From NCBI GenBank assembly GCA_951799425.1, contig OX637393.1:24756744-24820743 (forward strand): 64,000 nucleotides of DNA. Direction: 5' to 3'. This document shows, piece after piece, positions 57,488 to 64,000 of this stretch (the stretch's first letter is position 1; each line of letters begins with the position of its first letter). The notes below the pieces were generated by a model, which searched no databases, was not told the DNA's origin, and saw nothing but the letters and a program-made list of their open reading frames with translations. Both the position numbers and the translations under genes were made by a program. This DNA comes from Ilex aquifolium. Taxonomy: Eukaryota > Streptophyta > Magnoliopsida > Aquifoliales > Aquifoliaceae.

Positions 57488-58657
57488 AAATCAGTATTCC
57501 TTTGCATTGTTACAATACTTCCTTTTTCTGATCACTACAAGAGTAACACACGTTAGTTGTAACATTATCTATATATTTTTATAAAAACTTGTGTGTGTGT
57601 GTGTACTGATTTCTTTTGTTGCAAAAATCACTCAAGAAATATTACCATCTTTCATGGTAGTCTTGATGTCAATCATTTCCTAAAATACACTCAGCAAAAG
57701 AATACACATACGTTATAGTGATTATTCTCTTAATAGTTACATGTGATTTGGAATATTGTTAACAAAGCAAATAATATCACATGTAGTATATCTGAAGAAT
57801 GGGTATTTGAATAAAATTGAATTTTGACATAATCTCGTGATTGGATATTAACACTATATTAGACATATTATCAACATTCTCCCGTTATGGATAGATAGAT
57901 TGGATTAATATAGATACATAATTTCTGGAATCAAAAAGGACTTTATTTGGGTTGTAATGTGGCCATTGGTTTAGGGTTTAAGAAACGACGTCTATGTGAT
58001 TCAAAAACTACCCTTTCTTTGTATTGTGGCACACCTCTTCTTAGCTTTCTAAGACTTTGCATATTCATCCTTTTTATTTTTCCATTTTTCACTTTCTTGG
58101 CTCTTTTCTTTCTGTTTTTCTTTTTAATATTCCTTTCATGGGTTTTTCTTTTCTTTGAATAGCCAATACTCTTTTCTTTTCTTTTCACTGTTTTGTTTTC
58201 TTCTCCTTTTGTTTTTCTGTATCATACTGATTTAAAAGAGGATGTAAGAAAATTAGATAGCAAAAGGTAGGTTTAATCTATTTTCATGTGGCTAGGGTAT
58301 TTTTCGGGTTTCATGAAAAGAATTTATACTCTTTCAGGCTCAATCATGGTTGACTAAGAATATAATTTTGTAAAAGAAATGGTTAAGGCTTAAGTTAATA
58401 AAAAATGGCCTAAGATCATTTTTCAAAAATTATTCATCTGTATTAATCCTACATAAAAGAATTTCAAAGATAATGCTAATAATATAATCTGACAAGTGCT
58501 AATCAAGACAAAATTAATGAGATTATTCAAAGAAAGTTTACCATAGAATCGAAGATGTTTATTTGAGTAGATGTAGAATATCTCTCCAAGGAAGATTGGC
58601 TCAAATTCTTCAATTGGTTATACATCTCCATTATATATGCAAAGAGTGTAATATTTC
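57488..58657 (-). other. Noncoding 3' internal region of element B, middle part
   Basis: It aligns with E 14960-16130. It has a pyrimidine-rich stretch at 58060-58215 and no gene that I can support. S6 inserted at its right end. Confidence 0.7.
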
Positions 58658-60948
58658 TGTAACACCCCAAAACACACCCTGGACGGCATTACATTCTAAA
58701 ACATTCACATCATGAGAGCACTAAAATAATCCATCAATAAATAAGACTTCATAAAGTCATCCATAAAATTTTTACAGCATTAACCCAAAAGAATAGGCCC
58801 ATTTTGGCCTTTACATTCCAAAATTTATTTAAAGTTGCACAGCGGAATAAACAAAAGAAAACTAGGCTTTACAAGGTTCAAAATAAATATCCTAGTCTAG
58901 AACAAAAGAAAGTGTCGCTCTAGGCGTCCACCTCGGGATCCACATTCCCGTCCAGTGGAGTCTCCCAAGTAGCGGGCTCCTCGACCCCTACGTCCTCCTC
59001 TTGTAGGAAATCTGAAAAATGTTAGCGGTAGGGGGTGAGCACAAAGCTCTGTAGAACAATTCTCTCAAACCCATACAAGGTTTAGAAAAGCATTCAAAAC
59101 GGTCGGTCTCATTTCACAAATATCATACATAACTTTTGAAGTAAAGCAGTGACATTTAATAGATCTCAAGTTTACGGAACAACAATAATTGAATGAGTAA
59201 ATGAAACCACTATACATTTAGCAAAACATTTCCAAATATAATCCAGTCCTCCATTCACAATTTCCAACGATTCTTTCGGTAGGTGGCATACTTTAGGGTA
59301 ACCTCCACCTCCCGTTTAGGTCATCTTTGATTCTCAAGCATCCTTACAAGGAACCTCTTGAGAATGAGTGAACATCCTTACAAGGAACCTCTCACAATCA
59401 TTACATGACTTCCCAAGCATCCTTACAAGGAACCTCTTGGGAAGGGGGTGAGCATCCTTACAAGGAACCTCTCACAAATCACTTCATGGCTTCCCAAGCA
59501 TCCTTACAAGGAACCTCTTGGGAAGGGGTGAGCATCCTTACAAGGAACCTCTCACAATTGGGTATCACAAGCAACCCAACCAGGAATACAATCCCAACAT
59601 TTATCTCCATTTACAATCATTTATCCAAAATCCCCAAATTTATGCATGTGACATTTTCCACAACAACCGAGAAAATACATGAGATCACAATAACATTATT
59701 TTGCTATTCAATATCAAACACTAAGGTGGTGATGGTTAGAACAAGGAAAATGTAAAGAGGAAAGATTCATTTTTCTTAAAACTAGGGTTTGAGAATGAGA
59801 AATGGACCTTTAATGGTTACCCAACTACTACAATGTTTAAAACATGGTAATAAATGCAAGAGGATCAAGAATCAAGTAAATAATAGCAAGTGTATATGAT
59901 TTTTAACCAAAAGAATAAATATAATTTAACCCTAGTCTCAATGTAAGTGAGTGAGAGAAAACCCCTACCTTTTAAGCCAAGCTATAAATCCAAGACTCAA
60001 TCAACAAAACCTTCTTGTTCTCCTTCCTTTTCCTCTTAATTTCCTCCTCCTAGGGTTTCAAGAGATTTGGGTGAGATTGGGTGAAGAAGGGAAGAAAAGG
60101 AAATGGGTATATAAGTGGAAATCTTGAGAAATCTAGGGTTTTGATCTTCAAGAATGGTGTAAATCTCCCTCTATATCTGGGTTTTTCTCTCCCTTTCTCT
60201 CTTTCTAAGGCTACCTAGGGTTTGGAGTGGTGAAATGGGGCTTAGAGAGGTGTAGGGATGTATTTATAGTGGAAGAAAGGGAGAAAGACCCGAAGTCGGA
60301 TCGGGCTGGGATTTATCGGGCGTACCGGTACGCGTACCGGTACGATTGAGTTACTAGAGTCCTGCGTACCGGTACGCGTACCGGTACGATCCAGCTTCTG
60401 GAGTTCTGCGTACCGGTACGCGTACCGGTACGATTTGACTTCCAGATTTTTGTTTCAACTTCCAATGCAGTTTTTTACCCATTTAGAGGTCGAATTGGAA
60501 AATTTTCATGAGACATACTTTTGTAGCCCTAGATGTCTACTATCTACTGTAGAAATTTCAGATTAATTGGACTTAAGGATAAAAAGTTATGGCTAAAACA
60601 CTAAGTAGTGTTCAATACCCATTTTTATCCAAATTCTCGCTAAAGTGTATTTTAACTCCGAGACACTTCCTAACTTCCAATACATCCATCTTACCACTCC
60701 CAATGTTTTTCGACCTTCCGGATTCAATGGAATCATTATTTTGACCTACAAACTTTTAGAAACTTGTCTAATCACCCTTTCCAAGTTTAAACATCTTCGA
60801 CACGTAACTTCCCAATCAAATTGTCTCCATAGTATTTATCCTATGGTTTATTCTTATGTCACTACATATATCTACATCTTTACAAATATTATTTACTATA
60901 TATATATATCTCTATCAATATATATAAAAGAAAATTCGGGGTGTTACA
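58658..60948 (-). repeat. S6: solo LTR in element B (subfamily of S2)
   Basis: It is 2291 bp, TGTAACACCCC ... GGGGTGTTACA, with target duplication ATTTC at 58653-58657 and 60949-60953. The minus-strand TATA box is at 60261-60268 and six TACCGGTA palindromes lie at 60321-60432. The right 500 bp is almost the same as S2. The middle carries a private tandem repeat. Confidence 0.93.
59330..59560 (-). repeat. Minisatellite in S6, about three units of 80 bp
   Basis: Each unit contains two copies of GCATCCTTACAAGGAACCTCT, once followed by TGGGAAGG and once by CACAA. The internal dyad CCTTACAAGG makes each half-unit partly palindromic. It is absent from S2 and T. Confidence 0.9.
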
Positions 60949-60953
60949 ATTTC

Positions 60954-61306
60954 ACAAGGTTTCTGATATAAAGAAATCTATTTGTGCTTTATCAGAGTAA
61001 GTTTAAACGAAAATATTAAGATAATATACAACTAAAATATGAAAATCCCGCATGATCAGATTAAGGCTATTTTCACAAAGCATAGGAATATTAATCTAAT
61101 TCAACTGTAAATTATATGAAATAACCCTCCTAACTTAAAAACATAAGTTTCATCATAACTAAGAAAAAACTTAAACATAAACAAGTTCAAAATCAAAATA
61201 GATTTAAAACATAAAGTAAATTAAAGTTCAAGTGCATAAAGTAAAAGTGCATCATGTAAAAGATGAGTGAAAGATAGTAAATTGTTTTGTAGAATCTCCA
61301 GTCTAT
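60954..61306 (-). other. Noncoding segment between S6 and the accessory ORF, element B
   Basis: AT-rich sequence equal to E 16130-16510. Nothing else is seen. Confidence 0.6.
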
Positions 61307-62419
61307 TTAGGAAGTAGAAGGTCCTCCTCCAAAATGATCTCTAAATAACTTCAAAATCTCAACTTGATTCTGCTCATATTCATCTATGTGTTTGTTGATC
61401 TGAGTAATGCTGGTCTCCATCCCTAGTAAGATTTGTCTATCAGTTCTGTCGTCCACCAGTATGTATGGTTGATCTTCTTGTGGTGAAGGCTGTTCTTGTG
61501 GGATGAATTCTTCAGGTACCTGGAATGGCTCTTCTTGTTGTGCAAGTGGTGCTTCAGGTTGGTCTTCCGGTTGTCCTCCATGACTCTTTTTTAATGAAGT
61601 TTTATCCAATACTCCAAAATGGTCCACTGTCTTCCATATCAAATCAATGATCACACCTTCGTTCTTGCATAGCTGAGAAACTAACATAGCATATGGGAGT
61701 GATGGTTTCTTTCTATCCACAGCAAGTATCATTTGGTCTATGATTAAGTTTGGCAGGTCAATTGTGTGTCCCATCCCAAATGCATATAAGAAATAAGTTT
61801 GCTCAGTATAAATTTGATTCTTTTGGGTTCGGGGTAGCAAACTGTACACTGTTATCAAATTGAGAATTTTGTATTTGTCTGTCAGATCCCCTTACTTAAT
61901 GTATTTATTTGGTCTACCCCAAACAAATTATGGGTTCCCCGTCATTTCTCTTCTTATAACATTTAAATCAGGTAATCGGGTGTACGGATAGTGCGGGTTT
62001 TCTGGTCTCTGCATGGGTTGAAAGAAATCGGCTATAGTAGTCGATGTAACTTGAAAAATACTACCTCGTACGAACACACGCAGTTGCTTTTCTCCAATTA
62101 TCTCAGCATTACTATAAAATTCCCGAACTAAGCAGTAATAGGCAGGAGCAAATAATCTAACATAATTTAACCATCCTCTTTCGGCAAGAATTTGTCTTAG
62201 TCCTATGTTCTCAAAATTTTCAAAAACAACTGGTCTTTCAGAAATAATAGTTTTAGTCAGAAAATTAGTATCATACCACGCCTGTTGTTCAAAATTCTCA
62301 AACATCACCTCATTGAAGATATTTCCTGGTTCAGGTTGTTGTGGAGGTGCTTGAGGTGGTGGAGATTGATCTCTTCGTGCTTGGCTTGAAGACCCTCTTG
62401 TTCGTCGTCTTGAATCCAT
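61307..62419 (-). pseudogene. Accessory ORF of element B ('putative plant transposon protein' type)
   Basis: The start MDSRRRTRGSSSQARRDQ lies 213 bp after the internal TATA box. Globular motifs are shared with E: ISERPVVFENFENIGL, AERGWLNYVRL, CLVREFYSNAEIIGE, RVFVRGSIFQVTSTTIADFF. In the C-terminal half are LPRTQKNQIYTEQTYFLYAF and a Gln/Glu/Pro-rich stretch, followed by a heptad-rich end (LLGMETSITQINKHIDEYEQ). Keeping the same domain order in two diverged copies supports a once-functional protein. Function is unknown. I infer an element-encoded factor, possibly multimeric through the coil. It is a fossil with few breaks. Confidence 0.75.
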
Positions 62420-62632
62420 ATTTTTCTTGATTTCTCTTCAAATACTCCGTTTTAATTGATTCCAATGGGTAGATATCTTCAAAATGTTATGGGTAAGTGA
62501 ATAATCGGAGAAAATTTGAAGAAAAATGGTTGAGTGTAGCAGATTTGAGGGCTATTCTTTGGAGAATTTCGGCTGATTTCGTATTTGGCTTGCGAGGGAA
62601 ACTGAACTTATTGGTTTTCTGCATGGAGAAGG

Positions 62633-62683
62633 TATATATAGAGGCACTACCGTCCGGACGCTAGTCCCGCCGTCCGGACGGTG
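62633..62683 (-). promoter_or_regulatory. Internal promoter-like cassette of element B
   Basis: The minus-strand order is a CCGTCCGGACGG palindrome, a second CGTCCGGACGG palindrome (both within 62650-62683), and a TATATATA box (62633-62640). The accessory ORF starts 213 bp downstream. It matches the E internal cassette and, in palindrome order and TATA position, the LTR promoter of the same family. Confidence 0.72.
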
Positions 62684-62959
62684 CTATCTGACTGGTTTTT
62701 GGCTTGCAACTGCAAACTGTTTCTCTGATTTTCTACATTTTTCTTTTTTTCCTGTAAATTTCTGCAGTTTACAAAATTAGATACAATTTTATATATTCTA
62801 CAAAACTTTGCTAACCACTCTTTTTCTTTTCAAAAAAATTGGTTTTATTATTTTATTATTTGTTATTTATTATTTACTGATTTCCTTATTTATTCTATAG
62901 TTATTTACATTTATTTACAACTGTGTACAGTTATTTCCAAAACTATATATCTTGTTGAT

Positions 62960-63370
62960 CATATCTAGTTAGTATCAGAACTATCTGGATCAATAACACC
63001 AGTGACATGGTTAACTTCACTTCTCACGTAACTTGTTAACATTGGGGTAGAATAGGATGGCGACTCAAGATAATCCTTACTCTGCCCATACCTAATCTAC
63101 CGTAAACGATCTGATGCTCGACCTGAAATTGGTTCCGCACCCTGATTATATTGTCTCAAATGTTCTATACGACCACATCTTACACAACCGCCAAGACGAT
63201 TTGCTCATCGGTGTTTAGCATATGTACTTTTTCCACACAGGGGTCTTGCCTGACTTTCAAAAATTTCTAAATTTCTAACATACCTAGCTTTTTGCATGAT
63301 CAACACATGTATATCTTTTGGAAAGTGGCGTAGTAAAATTAAACTTAACCAAAATAATTTTTCGTCCATT
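62960..63370 (-). pseudogene. Small Cys/Arg-rich accessory protein region, element B
   Basis: On the minus strand it begins MDEKLFWLSLILLRHF and keeps LMIQKARYVRN-like, PLCGKS and CAEPISGRASDRLR-like parts. It is the relative of E 29560-29977 and F 38795-39205. It is a fossil with breaks. Confidence 0.6.
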
Positions 63371-63445
63371 TTTCAACTTTTAAGAAGAAAGAAAGAAAAA
63401 ATTAAAAATGACTCAAAAAATTATTGACAATTGACTCACTATCTG

Positions 63446-63476
63446 GTTCTTTAACGTCTACCAATTACAAAGACGA
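63446..63476 (-). other. Conserved hairpin/AG motif upstream of the small ORF, element B
   Basis: TTCTTTAACGTCTACCAATT followed by ACAAAGACGA on the plus strand contains the stem CGTCT/AGACG. Loop bases differ from F while the stem is kept. Confidence 0.55.
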
Positions 63477-63719
63477 ACAGAATTTTTAAATCAAAATTAC
63501 TATGCTAAAAACAAAAAGTAAATTCACACCCATACCCCCCCAACTTAAATTAAACCTTATATGTAATATAAAAACAGTAATAACCAGCATTGATAATAAA
63601 AATCAGCAATTTGTTGTATTTCAGCGATTAGGATATCTGGCTTTCACTCAGGAGATTTAATCTATCAAACAAATTACAAGTAATTAGTAATATTACTTAT
63701 AATCAAACAACAATATATT

Positions 63720-64000
63720 TTTTTTTAGCGCACATAGACTAGATCAAAAAGTTGCCTAGAAGTTACATTTTAAGTGAATCCATTATAATATGGTTTAAGT
63801 CTTTGCCCGTTTACTTTGAAGATATTCCCAGTTACTGGATTTTCAATTTCAATTGCCCCATAGTCAAGAACTTGCTTGACTATATAAGGTCCTATCTATC
63901 TAGATCTTAATTTTTCAGGGAATAAATGAAGTTTTGCATTGTACAGCAGAACTTTTTGAGATGGTTCAAAAGATTTTCTCATGATATTTTTATCATGAAA
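63720..64000 (-). pseudogene. Integrase C-terminal tail of element B (cut by the window)
   Basis: On the minus strand: [19 protein letters not shown]-like, LFPEKLRSR-like and [16 protein letters not shown]-like residues, the same tail as E 30330-30690. The remaining integrase is outside the window. Confidence 0.75.

Larger units (their letters stand above)
53026..64000 (-). mobile_element. Element B: second Athila-like element of the E family, cut by the window end
   Basis: Minus-strand parts in the window: integrase tail (63720-64000), small protein region, internal promoter-like cassette, accessory ORF, noncoding 3' DNA (interrupted by S5 and S6), hairpin plus polypurine tract and 3' LTR (53026-54849). 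AAATT (53021-53025) is the probable target duplication, its partner being outside. It inserted into the integrase coding of E. It has the same architecture as E and is therefore used here as a comparison for E. It is a fossil with several breaks. Confidence 0.88.

Overview
This window is plant nuclear DNA, almost certainly from a flowering plant. It consists essentially from end to end of LTR retrotransposons inserted into one another, as in pericentromeric or other gene-poor heterochromatin. The evidence is Ty3/gypsy gag, protease, reverse transcriptase, RNase H and integrase coding of Athila-like and chromovirus type, primer sites matching plant tRNA-Asp and tRNA-iMet, and TG...CA long terminal repeats with 5-bp target duplications. 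I see no host gene, tRNA, rRNA or CRISPR array, so the species cannot be narrowed from the sequence.

Layout, left to right. Element A (1-5734, +) is the right part of an Athila-like element that carries gag, protease and only an integrase tail. Its 3' LTR ends in a chromovirus gag fragment, G (5735-6135, -). Element C (6136 to about 13019, +) is Athila-like, with a 5' LTR, a tRNA-Asp primer site and gag, and is split by solo LTR S1 (7896-10955). Element E (about 13020-53025, -) is Athila-like and carries an accessory ORF. It is split by chromovirus T (16520-27880, itself carrying solo LTR S2 at 16801-19130) and by element D (30695-52513, +), a sister of A. D in turn is split by Athila-like element F (34457-47324, -) and by solo LTRs S3 (47713-49325) and S4 (49549-51482). 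Element B (53026 to beyond 64000, -) is a second copy of the E family and is split by solo LTRs S5 (55100-57482) and S6 (58658-60948). Nesting reaches three levels: E contains D, which contains F.

T and F have paired LTRs, all the usual internal parts and only a few breaks each, so they are among the younger insertions. A and D share an internal layout without reverse transcriptase, RNase H or integrase core, and would have depended on a relative for enzymes. E and B carry two extra coding regions after integrase: a small Cys/Arg-rich protein, which F also has, and a longer protein resembling the 'putative plant transposon protein' family.

The most interesting structure is regulatory. Each LTR family has its own cluster of CG-centred palindromes (CGTTCGAACG in F and S4, CCGTCCGGACGG in E and B, TACCGGTA in T, S2, S5 and S6, AGCGCAGCTGCGCT in A and D). 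These usually lie just upstream of a TATA box. In the three Athila-like families whose 3' internal region is visible, the same family-specific palindrome recurs inside the element downstream of integrase. In E and B that internal copy sits next to a TATA box about 213 bp upstream of the accessory ORF and looks like a second promoter. A second pattern is a hairpin directly upstream of the polypurine tract. Its geometry is kept while its stem sequence differs between families, and in A and D the hairpin-plus-tract unit is present twice.
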